Positions 16,825 through 27,168 of a stretch of 33,061 nucleotides of DNA are shown piece after piece. Source of the DNA: an uncultured Methylomonas sp. (GTDB lineage: Bacteria > Pseudomonadota > Gammaproteobacteria > Methylococcales > Methylomonadaceae); the NCBI GenBank assembly GCA_936941155.1, contig CAKZJE010000088.1:1-33061 (forward strand), read 5' to 3'. Position numbers and translations under genes: made by a program. Numbering within the stretch: the first letter of the stretch is position 1; each line of letters begins with the position of its first letter. Under the pieces are notes generated by a model. It did no database searches, was not told where the DNA came from, and was given only the letters and a program-made list of their open reading frames with translations.

Positions 16825-17607
16825 TTAAATGTCTCCAAACATAAGAGCGGTCAAAACAAAGTCCAGACCTAAAATGCTAAAAGCAGAATTAACCACTGTG
16901 CGAGTGGTGGCGCGGCTTACGCCTTCAGAAGTTGGAATCGCGTCGTAACCTTCAAACAAAGCAATCCATGTCACCACAAAACCAAACACAACACTTTTGA
17001 TAATTCCGTTAATAATGTCGTCATAAAAATCAATATTGGTTTGCATTTGCGCCCAATACGCGCCGTCATCGACACCCAACATGCCAACCCCAACCAGATG
17101 TCCACCCAGCACGCCTATTGTGCTAAAAATAGCGGCTAATAAAGGCATAGAGAGCCAGCCGGCTAAAAAACGCGGTGAAATAATCCGTTTCAGCGGGTCA
17201 ATTGCCATCATTTCCATGCCGGATAATTGTTCAGTGGCTTTCATTAAACCAATTTCAGCAGTCAAAGCAGAACCCGCGCGACCTGCGAATAATAAGGCAG
17301 AAACCACAGGTCCCAATTCACGCACTAAAGAGGTTGCAACCATCACGCCTAATGCTTCTTCCGCGCCAAAATCAGTCAAAACATAATAGCCTTGCAGGGC
17401 TAAAACCATTCCAACAAATAAACCGGAAATGCTGATGATTAAAAATGATAACACGCCCACTGAATACAGTTGCTTGCTAAGCAATCTTGGTCTGAGTAAT
17501 ACATCTAAAAAGCCCAGTAGCGTGAGTCCTAAGAAAAAAGTGCTACGACCTAGTTTCGCAAAGCTTTTGCGGGTGTTCGCACCCAATTGGGTAAATAATT
17601 TTATCAT
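16825..17607 (-). CDS. mlaE: ABC transporter permease MlaE
   Basis: 260 residues, five or six membrane helices. Family markers: [36 protein letters not shown] with the conserved [13 protein letters not shown] coupling segment, and the end [13 protein letters not shown]. It is the membrane part of the Mla phospholipid transporter. The ATPase gene mlaF, usually just upstream, is absent: the next gene upstream is a chemotaxis receptor 273 bp away. The ATPase must be coded elsewhere. Confidence 0.96.
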   Translation of the reverse strand: MIKLFTQLGANTRKSFAKLGRSTFFLGLTLLGFLDVLLRPRLLSKQLYSVGVLSFLIISISGLFVGMVLALQGYYVLTDFGAEEALGVMVATSLVRELGPVVSALLFAGRAGSALTAEIGLMKATEQLSGMEMMAIDPLKRIISPRFLAGWLSMPLLAAIFSTIGVLGGHLVGVGMLGVDDGAYWAQMQTNIDFYDDIINGIIKSVVFGFVVTWIALFEGYDAIPTSEGVSRATTRTVVNSAFSILGLDFVLTALMFGDI

Positions 17608-17880
17608 TTGAAAGGGTTAGTTTTTCATGCAAGATAATGCAAAGAAGCGGTTCTTTGTATTGCGATTTAACTGCGATAACGCATCAGTTATGAGTGACTG
17701 AATTAGCTATCATGGCTTTTATACTGGCTTTTTTCAAGCCTAAATTGTTTTTGCGATTCGTTATTTAAGCTGTTTCGCGGCAAGTTATCGACGATTATAT
17801 TCTAAATTCGCAACGTACTTAGCTCTAAAATGCAGTTGGTAAATTTTTAAACAGCTATCAAAATAAATAGCGTTTATCAA

Positions 17881-20226
17881 TTAAAACCGTTTCGGAAAAC
17901 CGCCTTCATATTCCAATCTAGGATTCAATGTTTCTGCTGGAATATTGATGTGGAAAATAGAAACGGAATTTTTTAATGCGTCCACATGCGTTGCAACTTG
18001 TTGACTCATGCTATGCAGATGTTGATTTCCGCCATGAATACTTTTGATAGATTCTTGAATACTGGCAATATGCACATTCACATTTTTCAACTGTTCCAAT
18101 GAAGCAATACTGCGTTTAGTCACCGATTGCAGTTCGCGATTGCCATCATCTATATTGATAACCACTTCTTTGGAAGCCATAAAAGCCTCGCTCACTGCCC
18201 GACTGATTTCCCACAAGCCTTGTTCTGCCTGTTGTGTATTAAAAGAAGCATTTTTGCTGGCATCTGCCAATACACACACTGATTTGGCAATTTCGTCGGC
18301 ACATTGATGTTCTTCAACCAGTGACATGCCTACTTTTTGATTGATTTCAGCCACTCTGGAAATCACGCTGCCAACCGTTTCAGTATTGGTTAAGGCTTTT
18401 TGAATATGTCTTTGCACCTGAAAAATTTGTTCTTCTATTTCATTATTCGCTTTAACCGTTTGTTGCGCGAGATTTTTAATCTCTGAAGCGACCACTGCAA
18501 AACCACGCCCTGCCTCGCCAGCTGTCGCCGCTTCTATGGTGGCATTCAATGCTAACATATTGGTTTTTCCAGCAATATTGCTAATCAACTTCACAATTGT
18601 ACCAATCCTTTTTGAACTTTGATTCAGTTCATTCATGGTAAACAACAATTCTTGCGCATTTTGATTGGCTTTTGAGGAAATTTGATTAGTTTCGTTAGCA
18701 CTTTCAGAAATCACCGATAACGCCGCCGACATTTGTTGTGCCGAAGCCGATAACAAATGAATATTCATCGAAACTTGCTCAATATTTTTAGTTACCGCTC
18801 CCATATTGCGCGATGAATTTTCGGAGTTATGGGAAATGGTATTAATATTGGTGCTTAACTCTTCCGTAGCCGCTGCCAACGAAGTTATTTTTTCCGAAAT
18901 TCTCTGCAACTCTTGCACATTCTCATTCACGCTTTGATTAATCGCATTAGATTCCAAAACCATCGTTGCGGTATTCAACTGAATCTGTTCGCTATCGCTT
19001 AAAATCAATTCTGAGCGTTTGTTTAATTCTTTAAAGGTTGCAATCAATTTTTGTGTGGCATCCAAAATCCGCAGCACAATATTTTTCAAACTGTCCAATA
19101 AGAAGCTAATTCCCGTTAAAACTTGTCCGGTTTCATCTTCAGAAATATTTTCCACTTTCAATTCAAGATTGCCAGTTGCCAATTCCGCCATGATTTTTTG
19201 CGCATTCCACAAAGGTTGAGTAATGGAATGTACAATTTTCATGCACAGCAAAAACGATAAAGCGAGTACCAAAATAACGGCGATTAATTGCAAATATTTA
19301 ATGGTATTCAAATTGCTGATGCGCTCTTTTAACAAGCCATCAAGCTCAACACTGCTCACATCCCACAACGCATATTGCGCCGAAAGAGCCAGCTGTCCTG
19401 CATTTTTCAATTTAGCGTAATTAATCGTGATATAGCTTGCTTGCACAACCTCTGTTTGCATCAGATTGATAAAAACTTGCGTTTGTTGCAGGCTATTTTG
19501 TAAAGGCGTGCTCAACACTGTTTCTATCAAACGCTTGCGATTATATTTGCTTTTATTGTGCTTGACCGCCAATTGCAAACTATTCGAGATATTTTTTAAA
19601 GTGGTATCCAAGTTTCCCAGTAACGAAATCAGCCGCACTTTTTCATCCAATGATAGCGGGTGCGGATTACTCAAAATCTGCTGTGAAAACAACATTGTTT
19701 CCGTCAGCAAATCCACTTGTTTAGGAATTTGCGTCAACGTTGCATCCATCAAATAATAAGTATCCAAGTCTGGATCAAGAATTAAATTCGATTCATCCCC
19801 AACCAAAGTAACAGATGCTCTCAGTTCTTTTTCCAGCGCGTCCAAATTTTTTAACGAAGTTTGACTCGATTTAGGCTGCGATCTCAAAGCTTCCCACTGT
19901 TTGTTCAGCAATTGCAGCTGATTTTCAACACTCAATTCATCCGTTTGTTTTGGAACATCTAATAATTGCTTTATCGCAGTATCAATGGCTTCTGTTTGTT
20001 TAGACAGAGTTTGCTCAGAAGTTGCAAAATCAAGGTGATATTGCTGTATGTTTTCTTGCAACTTTCTAAACTGGCGCAGATACATATTGCCTGCGATTTC
20101 TTTGCTGGCAAAATTTACCCGCCATTGATGCGTTTCAATCAGCAAACACAGTAATATTAAAATTGGAATCACAAAAGAAATTACAATTAACGATAATTTA
20201 TTAGCGATTTTTAAATTACTTAACAT
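17881..20226 (-). CDS. Methyl-accepting chemotaxis protein
   Basis: 781 residues. Membrane helix 1 at about 11-30. The outer domain (31-310) is helical and contains [14 protein letters not shown] (151-164), seen in many receptor and kinase sensor bundles. Membrane helix 2 is at 311-333, then a HAMP domain to about 385. The signalling coiled coil follows, with its hairpin tip at 550-590: [20 protein letters not shown], then [20 protein letters not shown]. The usual EAARAGE reads EAATAGE. There is no C-terminal CheR/CheB pentapeptide; the protein ends in GGFPKRF. It senses an unknown signal and controls CheA. No che genes lie nearby. Confidence 0.95.
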   Translation of the reverse strand: MLSNLKIANKLSLIVISFVIPILILLCLLIETHQWRVNFASKEIAGNMYLRQFRKLQENIQQYHLDFATSEQTLSKQTEAIDTAIKQLLDVPKQTDELSVENQLQLLNKQWEALRSQPKSSQTSLKNLDALEKELRASVTLVGDESNLILDPDLDTYYLMDATLTQIPKQVDLLTETMLFSQQILSNPHPLSLDEKVRLISLLGNLDTTLKNISNSLQLAVKHNKSKYNRKRLIETVLSTPLQNSLQQTQVFINLMQTEVVQASYITINYAKLKNAGQLALSAQYALWDVSSVELDGLLKERISNLNTIKYLQLIAVILVLALSFLLCMKIVHSITQPLWNAQKIMAELATGNLELKVENISEDETGQVLTGISFLLDSLKNIVLRILDATQKLIATFKELNKRSELILSDSEQIQLNTATMVLESNAINQSVNENVQELQRISEKITSLAAATEELSTNINTISHNSENSSRNMGAVTKNIEQVSMNIHLLSASAQQMSAALSVISESANETNQISSKANQNAQELLFTMNELNQSSKRIGTIVKLISNIAGKTNMLALNATIEAATAGEAGRGFAVVASEIKNLAQQTVKANNEIEEQIFQVQRHIQKALTNTETVGSVISRVAEINQKVGMSLVEEHQCADEIAKSVCVLADASKNASFNTQQAEQGLWEISRAVSEAFMASKEVVINIDDGNRELQSVTKRSIASLEQLKNVNVHIASIQESIKSIHGGNQHLHSMSQQVATHVDALKNSVSIFHINIPAETLNPRLEYEGGFPKRF

Positions 20227-20288
20227 AATGTGCCTGCAAATTAGTTTGTTAGAGAAGTTTAGAATCGTTTTTTTCTAAGCTTAACTTT

Positions 20289-21668
20289 TTAAATGACCTT
20301 TGAAAACTGCTGTTGTTTTTGTGCCAGATATTTATCAAACACCATACAAATATTGCGAATTAATAAGCGTCCTGCTTGCAAAACATCAATTTTTTCAGCG
20401 GATAAGGTTAATAAACCATCTTCCTGCATTGGGATAAGATTTTTTAATTCATTCGCAAAATAATCGCTAAATACAATGCCAAATTCTTTTTCAATCGTGG
20501 CAAATGTTAAATCAAAATGGCAAATCAATTGCGTAATCACCGCGCGGCGCAATTTATCATCTTCTGTTAAATCCACACCTTTAAAAGTCGGCAGTTTTCC
20601 TTGACTAATTAATTCATCATATTGAATTAAATCTTTCACATTCTGCATATAAGCATCGCCAACCCGACCAATCGAGGTAATTCCCATTCCCACTAAATCG
20701 CAATCGGAATGAGTGGAATAGCCTTGAAAGTTGCGATAGAGCTTGCCTTCGCGTTGTGCAATCGCCAGCTCATCATCCGGTTTGGCAAAATGATCCATGC
20801 CAATATAAACATAGCCAGCATCAATCAAGCGTTGCCCAATCATTTGCAAAATTTCCAGTTTCACCGCTGGCGCAGGCAAATCTGCATCATTAATTTGCCG
20901 CTGAGTTTTGAATTTAGAAGGCATGTGTGCGTAATTGAAAATAGAAAATCTATCCGGTGATTTTGCTAAGACTTTATCCAACGTTTCAGAAAAACTGGTC
21001 ATTGTTTGCAGCGGCAAGCCGTAAATCAAATCCACATTAGTCGAGCGAAAGCCGTGTTTACGCGCGGCATCCAACACTGCAAAAGTTTGTTCTTCCGTTT
21101 GAATCCGATTGACGGCTTGTTGCACTTGCGGATTAAAATCTTGCAACCCTAAACTGACGCGATTGAATCCAAGTTCACGCAATTGTGCAATGGTGTTGTC
21201 GTCGGTTTCGCGCGGGTCAACTTCAATCGAATATTCGCCCGTGTCATCATCATGCAGATTAAAAAACTGCCGCGTGGTGTCCATCAGCCGTTTCATTTGT
21301 TCATAGCTCAAAAACGTTGGCGTACCGCCGCCCCAATGCAGTTGATTGACTTTGCGGTTGTGGTCAAACAGCTGCGCGACCATCTCAATTTCTTTTACCA
21401 AATTATTCAAATACGGTTCAGCATGAGCGCGATTTTTGGTGATAATTTTGTTGCAAGCACAGAAAAAACACACGGTGTCGCAAAATGGCAAGTGAAAATA
21501 TAAGGATAACGGCCCACCTGCGGCATTCGATTTAGCGATATGTTGGCGATACTCGACATCGCCAAAGCCTTCATGCAACTCTAGCGCGGTAGGGTAAGAG
21601 GTGTAGCGCGGCCCTGCTTTGTCGTAGCGGTTAATCAGGTCGAGGTCGAATTTGAGTGATTGATCCAT
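20289..21668 (-). CDS. hemN: Oxygen-independent coproporphyrinogen III oxidase
   Basis: 459 residues from ATG 21668 (MDQSLKFD); the frame extends to TTG 21695, but the E. coli enzyme has 457 residues and this ATG fits. It is a radical SAM enzyme that decarboxylates coproporphyrinogen III to protoporphyrinogen IX without O2. The 4Fe-4S motif Cys63-x3-Cys67-x2-Cys70-x-Cys72 is in PFCDTVCFFCACNK, and the GGGTPTFL motif follows. Gene context with the TauE-like gene 1 kb away recalls the hemN region of cbb3-oxidase clusters. No clear FNR box was found in the divergent spacer to pyrF. Confidence 0.96.
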   Translation of the reverse strand: MDQSLKFDLDLINRYDKAGPRYTSYPTALELHEGFGDVEYRQHIAKSNAAGGPLSLYFHLPFCDTVCFFCACNKIITKNRAHAEPYLNNLVKEIEMVAQLFDHNRKVNQLHWGGGTPTFLSYEQMKRLMDTTRQFFNLHDDDTGEYSIEVDPRETDDNTIAQLRELGFNRVSLGLQDFNPQVQQAVNRIQTEEQTFAVLDAARKHGFRSTNVDLIYGLPLQTMTSFSETLDKVLAKSPDRFSIFNYAHMPSKFKTQRQINDADLPAPAVKLEILQMIGQRLIDAGYVYIGMDHFAKPDDELAIAQREGKLYRNFQGYSTHSDCDLVGMGITSIGRVGDAYMQNVKDLIQYDELISQGKLPTFKGVDLTEDDKLRRAVITQLICHFDLTFATIEKEFGIVFSDYFANELKNLIPMQEDGLLTLSAEKIDVLQAGRLLIRNICMVFDKYLAQKQQQFSKVI

Positions 21669-21875
21669 GAGATTGAGTCTGGTTAATAAGAGCAATAAGC
21701 TATTATCAGTGAATAGCGAAGTCAGTACAACCGCAATAATTCAATAGTAACTACAGGGTAAATATGGCGATTACCTTGTCATTGCTTATTTTTAAGGGGA
21801 TTTTTAGATTTAGGATTCATGCAAATTCCGGTAGAATGGCAGAAATTTTTTACCTTAAATCTTTTATCCGCAACT

Positions 21876-22598
21876 ATGTCTTTTATTTCTACAAAATCCA
21901 TTCCAGTTCGTGAACGTTTAATCATGGCGTTAGATGTGCCTAGCATTCCAGAAGCGCAAGCTTTAGTGGAAGAATTAGGCGACAGCGTAATTTTTTATAA
22001 AGTCGGAATGGAGCTTTTTATGTCCGGTGATTATTTTGGCTTTATTGAATGGCTAAAACAACGCGGCAAAAAAGTTTTTGTAGATTTAAAGTTTTTTGAT
22101 GTGCCGGAAACCGTAGGGCGTGCGATTAAAGCTTTGAGCTTGAAAGGGGTGGACTTGGCAACTATTCACGGTAACGATGCGATTATGCAGGCGGCAGCAG
22201 CGAATAAAGGCGATTTGAAAGTGTTGGCAGTGACTGCATTAACCAGTTTAGATCGCGGTGATTTAGATGATTTAGGCTTTCAGTGTGATGTGAAAGATTT
22301 GGTGTTATCGCGAGCAAAACGCGCGTTGCAAATCGGTTGCGATGGCATTGTCTCATCCGGTTTAGAAGTGGAAATGTTGCGTGCAGAATTAGATCATCGT
22401 TTATTGGTGATTACACCGGGAATTCGTCCTGTGGAAAATCGTGTGGATGATGACCAAAAACGAGTTGTCAGCGTAGAGCAAGCGTTTGAAAATGGTGCGG
22501 ATTATATTGTGGTGGGTCGTCCGATTCGTGATGCCGCTGACCGCAAAGCGATGGCAGAAAAAGTGCAACAACAAATTCAAGCGGTGTTTAATGCCTAA
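21876..22598 (+). CDS. pyrF: Orotidine 5'-phosphate decarboxylase
   Basis: 240 residues from ATG 21876; an ATG at 21819 would add 19 residues not usual in the family. It decarboxylates OMP to UMP, the last step of pyrimidine synthesis. Visible active-site residues: Asp20 (MALDVP), Lys42 (YKVGMELF), the D-x-K-x-x-D motif Asp70-Lys72-Asp75 (FVDLKFFDVP), and GRPIRDA near the end for the phosphate. The ribosome site is weak for either start. It is divergent from hemN. Confidence 0.96.
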   Translation: MSFISTKSIPVRERLIMALDVPSIPEAQALVEELGDSVIFYKVGMELFMSGDYFGFIEWLKQRGKKVFVDLKFFDVPETVGRAIKALSLKGVDLATIHGNDAIMQAAAANKGDLKVLAVTALTSLDRGDLDDLGFQCDVKDLVLSRAKRALQIGCDGIVSSGLEVEMLRAELDHRLLVITPGIRPVENRVDDDQKRVVSVEQAFENGADYIVVGRPIRDAADRKAMAEKVQQQIQAVFNA

Positions 22599-22654
22599 TA
22601 CATTGCTCAAAATACTGCGCTCCTGCATTTTAATGCGTTAATTCGAGACAAGTC

Positions 22655-23380
22655 ATGGAATTTAGTCTCGATTTTAACGCCTCATATCTAGTTGCCTTTG
22701 CAATGGGGTTAATCAGCAGCCTGCATTGCATTGGCATGTGTGGTTCAATTATTGGCACATTAACGTTAAGTTTATCCCCTGAAGTGAGGCAAAACAAAAC
22801 AACGTTATTTTTCTTTGTGCTTAACTACAATATTGGACGCATCAGCAGTTACGCATTAGCCGGCGCACTGATTGGCTTTTTGGAAATGTTGCTGAGTTTG
22901 CCTTTTGCGCAAGGACATGGGCATAGAGTTTTGCAATTACTCTCTGCCACTGTGATGACGGGAGCGGGTTTATATATTGCGGGTTGGTTTCCTCGCTTTG
23001 CTTATATAGAAAGAATCGGCTCAAAATTTTGGAAAAAAATAGAGCCTTTTGGACGCAAACTGATTCCTGTGAAAACACGCTTTCACGCATTTTTATTTGG
23101 CATGGTTTGGGGCTGGCTACCCTGTGGGTTAGTCTATGCAGCTCTTGCTTTGGCAGCAACAACTGGCGATAGCGTAAAAAGCAGTTTAACCATGTTTGCG
23201 TTTGGATTAGGCACTTTACCAGCTGTTATTGGTGTCGGTATAATGACTGCTTTTTTAACCAAGCTGTCGCGAATGAAGCATTTTAGAGTGTTGGTGGGTC
23301 TATTTATGATTACACTAGCTTTATTTTCTGCAATGCCTTGGTTAAACCCCATGCGCTTACACCATTTATTACAATTATAA
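22655..23380 (+). CDS. TauE/SafE-like (DsbD-type membrane domain) protein, probable cytochrome oxidase or copper assembly
   Basis: 241 residues with about six membrane helices. The motif His24-Cys25-x3-Cys29 (SSLHCIGMCGS) and the later WGWLPCGLVYAAL match the DsbD_2/'sulfite exporter TauE/SafE' group found beside cbb3-oxidase maturation genes and hemN in pseudomonads. The paired Cys/His sites in two repeats suggest metal or electron handling across the inner membrane. Exact substrate unknown. The sigma-54 activator follows 9 bp downstream, so the two form a unit. Confidence 0.8.
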   Translation: MEFSLDFNASYLVAFAMGLISSLHCIGMCGSIIGTLTLSLSPEVRQNKTTLFFFVLNYNIGRISSYALAGALIGFLEMLLSLPFAQGHGHRVLQLLSATVMTGAGLYIAGWFPRFAYIERIGSKFWKKIEPFGRKLIPVKTRFHAFLFGMVWGWLPCGLVYAALALAATTGDSVKSSLTMFAFGLGTLPAVIGVGIMTAFLTKLSRMKHFRVLVGLFMITLALFSAMPWLNPMRLHHLLQL

Positions 23381-23389
23381 GAGGCACTT

Positions 23390-24346
23390 ATGGATTATTT
23401 TAATACGATTATTGGAGAGTCGCCGGCTTTGGAATCATTGATTCGCAGCGCGAGAATAGTGGCTTCAACCGATGTAACTGTTCTTATTACAGGCGAAACT
23501 GGCACAGGCAAAGAAGTTTTAGCCAATGCCATTCAAAAAAGCAGCTCACGCGCAAATAAACCTTTCATCACTTTAAACTGTGCTGTATTGCCAGAAAGCT
23601 TGGTGGAATCTGAATTATTTGGACATAGAAAAGGCTCTTTTACAGGGGCAACTGCAAACAAAGAAGGCTTATTTCAAGCAGCTGATGGCGGCACATTGTT
23701 TTTAGACGAAATCAACTCATTGCCTTTAGCGATACAAGGAAAATTGCTGCGTTTTTTAGAAAGCGGGGAATGCTTGGCTGTAGGCGATACCAAACCGCAT
23801 AAAGTCAACGTTAGAGTGATTGCGGCAACCAATTCAAACTTACAAGAACAAATCAAACGGGGTGAATTTAGACAAGATTTATTTTACCGCCTAAGTGTTG
23901 TGCCGATTGATTTGCCGGCATTGCAAGATAGAGCCGAAGATATTGATGCACTGATTAAACATTTTCTAAGGCACTTTTCCAAAGAACACAATATTGTTGC
24001 CCCCACGTTCAGCAGACAAGCTTTAAAAACCTTACGCGCTTATAAATGGCCGGGCAATATTCGCGAATTACGCAATTTGTGTGAAAGACTCAGTATTTTA
24101 TTAGCCGGTCGCGTGATTGAGCCTGAAAACTTGCCATACGAGTTTAGCAGCCCAAGCAATGGCGCGGAAAAATCTAACTTTACCTTGCCAACACTTGGCG
24201 TTCAGTTGGATGATTTAGAAGCAGACCTGATTTATCAAGCACTAACTAGAACCAACGGCAATCGCAGCAAATCCGCACGTCTTTTAGGGATTTCCAGAGA
24301 TACATTGTTATACCGTATTCAAAAACATGGTTTAGCGTCTAGCTAA
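23390..24346 (+). CDS. Sigma-54-dependent transcription activator without sensor domain
   Basis: 318 residues. The AAA+ domain starts at residue 6. Walker A is GETGTGKE (35-42), the sigma-54 contact loop is GSFTGA (82-87, a conservative change from GAFTGA), and Walker B is GTLFLDEI (101-108). Arginine-finger region FRQDLFYRLSV is present, then YKWPGNIRELRN. A Fis-type helix-turn-helix ends the protein (NRSKSARLLGISRDTLLYRI). There is no receiver, GAF or PAS domain, as in PspF, so control must come from a binding partner or from expression. It lies 9 bp after the TauE-like gene. No -24/-12 promoter was seen nearby. Confidence 0.93.
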   Translation: MDYFNTIIGESPALESLIRSARIVASTDVTVLITGETGTGKEVLANAIQKSSSRANKPFITLNCAVLPESLVESELFGHRKGSFTGATANKEGLFQAADGGTLFLDEINSLPLAIQGKLLRFLESGECLAVGDTKPHKVNVRVIAATNSNLQEQIKRGEFRQDLFYRLSVVPIDLPALQDRAEDIDALIKHFLRHFSKEHNIVAPTFSRQALKTLRAYKWPGNIRELRNLCERLSILLAGRVIEPENLPYEFSSPSNGAEKSNFTLPTLGVQLDDLEADLIYQALTRTNGNRSKSARLLGISRDTLLYRIQKHGLASS

Positions 24347-24356
24347 AAATGAAGAA

Positions 24357-24383
24357 AACTGGCAGTTTTTTAAACTGCCAGTT
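24357..24383 (+). terminator. Strong hairpin after the sigma-54 activator gene
   Basis: A perfect 12-bp stem AACTGGCAGTTT / AAACTGCCAGTT with a TTT loop, 10 bp after the stop. No U-tract follows, so it may be a terminator helped by Rho, or an mRNA-stabilising hairpin. Confidence 0.5.
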
Positions 24384-24452
24384 GCAGTGAAAACTTTAAT
24401 TTCTTTTCCATTGTATAAACCTCCGAATATAGGCTGTTCGGCATATTTTCCA

Positions 24453-24476
24453 AGTGTAAAAAGTACCTTTTGCACT
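24453..24476. promoter_or_regulatory. Inverted repeat upstream of the TonB-dependent receptor
   Basis: AGTGTAAAA and TTTTGCACT (one mismatch) are separated by 6 bases, about 130 bp before the receptor start. It could be a repressor site. It does not match a Fur box that I can recognise. Confidence 0.25.
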
Positions 24477-24606
24477 CAAAACTAACATTTAGAACACCTA
24501 AAAAGATAGTTTTACTTATTAAGCAACATTGTAACTATTCAGCCATTGCTCCCCTATTTTGACTGTTAATAGCTTTTCTGTATCACTTGAGAGTGAGTTA
24601 TTGAGC

Positions 24607-26658
24607 ATGAAAAAAAAGTCTCTACAAAAAACAATAATTCTCGCCTTAAGTGTCTTTGTTTCCCATTCCCAAGCCGCAGATAACAATCCAGACACCGAGA
24701 AAGTGATGGATAATTTATTAGCAATGCCATTTGAAGAACTGATGGCATTAAGCATCAACACCGCTGTCACCAAAAAAGAACAAAGCGTCAAAGACTCAGC
24801 CGCCGCTGTTTTTGTGATTTCACAAGAAGATATTCGTCGCTCAGGAGTCACCAATATTCCCGAAGCGTTACGGATGGCTCCCGGCTTGCAAGTGGCACAC
24901 ATTGATGCCAATAAATGGGCTATCAGTGCGCGTGGCTTTAATGATCGCTTCTCAACCAAATTATTAGTGATGATTGATGGTCGTACCGTTTACACACCGA
25001 TTTTTTCAGGCGTGTTTTGGCATCGTGAAGACACTCCGTTAGAAGATGTAGAGCGAATTGAAGTCATACGCGGCCCCGGTGCATCCATGTGGGGTGCAAA
25101 TGCAGTGAATGGTGTGATAAATATCATTACCAAAAACGCCAAAACCACGCAAGGCGCACTGCTCACCGCAGGCGGCGGCAATCAAGAACAAGGTTTTGGT
25201 AGTGCCCGTTACGGTGGCAAATTGTCGGAGGATTTTTCTTATCGCGTCTATGGCAAAGGCTTCAAACGCAATAATAATACGACGCTAAATCATCAAAATG
25301 CGCAAGATGATTGGGAAAACTATCAAGGTGGTTTTAAAACCGACTGGCAACTCACTTTGAAAGATAACCTAACTACACAAGGGGATCTTTATTATTCACG
25401 CACGGGTAACAAAGAAGATTTTGCGCCGCCCTTTCCGCCTTTTTTATTGCCAAATCAAGATTCTCCAGCGAATCATCAAGGTGGCAATCTGCAAACACGC
25501 TGGAAGCATAAATTTTCAGATACATCCGAAACAACTTTACAGTTTTATTATAAAAGAGATACCGCTAACTGGCAGTTTGTAACACCTTTTACGCCGCGCG
25601 AACAAACTTTAGATGTGTATTTTCAACATAATTTCAATTGGTTAAAGCAACATGAAATTGTATGGGGATTGGGTTATCGCTATTATCATTTTTCTGTCAA
25701 CGACAGCGCGAAGCTAGGTTTTAGCCCCGGACATCGCAATCTGCAACTATTTAGTGGTTTTGTGCAAGATGAAATTACTTTGTTCGATAATACCTTGAAA
25801 TTAACCTTAGGATCGCGCTTAGAACATAACGATTTTACCGGTTTTGAAATACAACCGAATGCTCGCCTGATGTGGACTCCCGACAAACAACAAAGCGTCT
25901 GGGCGGCTGTTTCTCGTGCGGTGCGCACACCGAGCGAAGTTAGTCAGAACTTAAAAAATCTCAGCAATCCTTATTCAACCAATATTGCAGGTTTGCCAAC
26001 CCAAACATTACTCAGCGGCAATAGCGACGTTGTTTCAGAAACAGTATTAGATTATGAAATCGGTTATCGAATTCAACCTACCGAAAAAATTTCGTTTGAT
26101 GTGACCGCATTTTATAGCCAATACAACCACTTACAAGCTTTTCAAGTTTTAACGCCACGCGCAATTTTTACCTCAATCCCGCCGCATATTGAAATACCAT
26201 TGCTGATTACCGATAAAATGAAAGGTGAAAGCTTAGGGGTTGAACTCACTACACAATGGCAAGCGACAGACTGGTTAAAAATGCAAGCCTCGTATTGGTT
26301 TTTAAAAACCAGTTTGCATACACCGAAAGGACAAACGTTTGCAGATGGTGAATCTATTGAGAAAAATTCGCCACAGCAGCAAGTTCATTTTAAAGCCTCA
26401 CTCAATTTAGCTTATGGTTTTGAATTAGATGGCACTTTACGTTATGTAGACACTGCACAACGTTATTTAGTGCCAGCCTATACTGCGGTTGACATGCGTT
26501 TGGCATGGAGTCCAGACTTACACAGAAATGTCGAGTTTTCGGTCGTCGGGCAAAATCTATTTGATAATCATCATCTTGAGTTCGGCAACAGCACATCCAC
26601 TTTGCCACGAACCGAAATTCAGCGCAGTGTTTTCGGCAAAGTAAAATGGTCATTTTAA
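24607..26658 (+). CDS. TonB-dependent outer-membrane receptor
   Basis: About 683 residues from ATG 24607 (MKKKSLQKTI); the frame runs back to 24559, but the signal peptide begins at this Met. The signal peptide ends near SQA (23). The plug domain (about 60-175) has VFVISQEDIRRSGVTNIPEAL, then LVMIDGRTVYTP, VERIEVIRGPGASMWGANAV and INIITK, all standard. The barrel follows and ends in Phe (KVKWSF), the usual assembly signal. It resembles receptors for siderophores or cobalamin, but the ligand cannot be told. No cobalamin riboswitch was recognised upstream. Confidence 0.95.
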   Translation: MKKKSLQKTIILALSVFVSHSQAADNNPDTEKVMDNLLAMPFEELMALSINTAVTKKEQSVKDSAAAVFVISQEDIRRSGVTNIPEALRMAPGLQVAHIDANKWAISARGFNDRFSTKLLVMIDGRTVYTPIFSGVFWHREDTPLEDVERIEVIRGPGASMWGANAVNGVINIITKNAKTTQGALLTAGGGNQEQGFGSARYGGKLSEDFSYRVYGKGFKRNNNTTLNHQNAQDDWENYQGGFKTDWQLTLKDNLTTQGDLYYSRTGNKEDFAPPFPPFLLPNQDSPANHQGGNLQTRWKHKFSDTSETTLQFYYKRDTANWQFVTPFTPREQTLDVYFQHNFNWLKQHEIVWGLGYRYYHFSVNDSAKLGFSPGHRNLQLFSGFVQDEITLFDNTLKLTLGSRLEHNDFTGFEIQPNARLMWTPDKQQSVWAAVSRAVRTPSEVSQNLKNLSNPYSTNIAGLPTQTLLSGNSDVVSETVLDYEIGYRIQPTEKISFDVTAFYSQYNHLQAFQVLTPRAIFTSIPPHIEIPLLITDKMKGESLGVELTTQWQATDWLKMQASYWFLKTSLHTPKGQTFADGESIEKNSPQQQVHFKASLNLAYGFELDGTLRYVDTAQRYLVPAYTAVDMRLAWSPDLHRNVEFSVVGQNLFDNHHLEFGNSTSTLPRTEIQRSVFGKVKWSF

Positions 26659-26730
26659 GCAAAACGTTGTTTCAAGCATTTCTGCCTGTGCTACTATCTT
26701 CAAAAATAAATACGCACTCTCTGGAAAAAT

Positions 26731-27168
26731 ATGTCGGCTAAATTTCTTTGTTTTATAGGTTTACTCATAATGACTTCAAGCACACCCAGCACCGCTGAAA
26801 CTCAAAAACTCCCGCTCTGCCCAAACAGCCCAAATTGTGTCTCAAGCCAAGCGGTACAAAATGACAGCCATTTTATTGCGCCTTTTAAAATCATTGCAGA
26901 CATGGATCACGCTTGGTCGGCTGTCAAACAAACTTTGATAACCCAACCTCGCACCATCATCACGCAAGAAAGCGCGGATAATTTGGATGCAGAAGCAACC
27001 AGCCTGATTTTTCGTTTTGTCGATGACGTTAAAATCATTCTCGACCGCGACCATAAACTCATTCACATTCGCTCAGCCTCACGCGTAGGCTATGGTGATT
27101 TTGGAGTTAATCGCAAACGTGTTGAGCAATTACGCAGTCAATTACAACAACAAAACATCATCGAATAA
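26731..27168 (+). CDS. DUF1499-family exported protein
   Basis: 145 residues. The N-terminal hydrophobic segment MSAKFLCFIGLLIM followed by STPSTAE looks like a signal peptide. LPLCPNSPNCVSSQA is the DUF1499 opening signature (C-P-x-x-P-N-C-V), and RSASRVGYGDFGVNRKRVE is the conserved end. The function of the family is unknown. The stop codon overlaps the photolyase ATG by one base (TAATG), so the two are translationally coupled. Confidence 0.9.
   Translation: MSAKFLCFIGLLIMTSSTPSTAETQKLPLCPNSPNCVSSQAVQNDSHFIAPFKIIADMDHAWSAVKQTLITQPRTIITQESADNLDAEATSLIFRFVDDVKIILDRDHKLIHIRSASRVGYGDFGVNRKRVEQLRSQLQQQNIIE

Noticed and set aside
17881-20226. Loss of function of the chemotaxis receptor because EAARAGE reads EAATAGE
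   Set aside because: Variants with S or T at this place are common in otherwise normal receptors; the rest of the tip is intact.
21669-21875. FNR/Anr box in the hemN-pyrF spacer
   Set aside because: No TTGAT-N4-ATCAA-like pair with acceptable match was found.
24347-24606. Cobalamin riboswitch or Fur box before the TonB-dependent receptor
   Set aside because: No B12-box-like or GATAAT-repeat sequence was seen; only an inverted repeat of unknown meaning.
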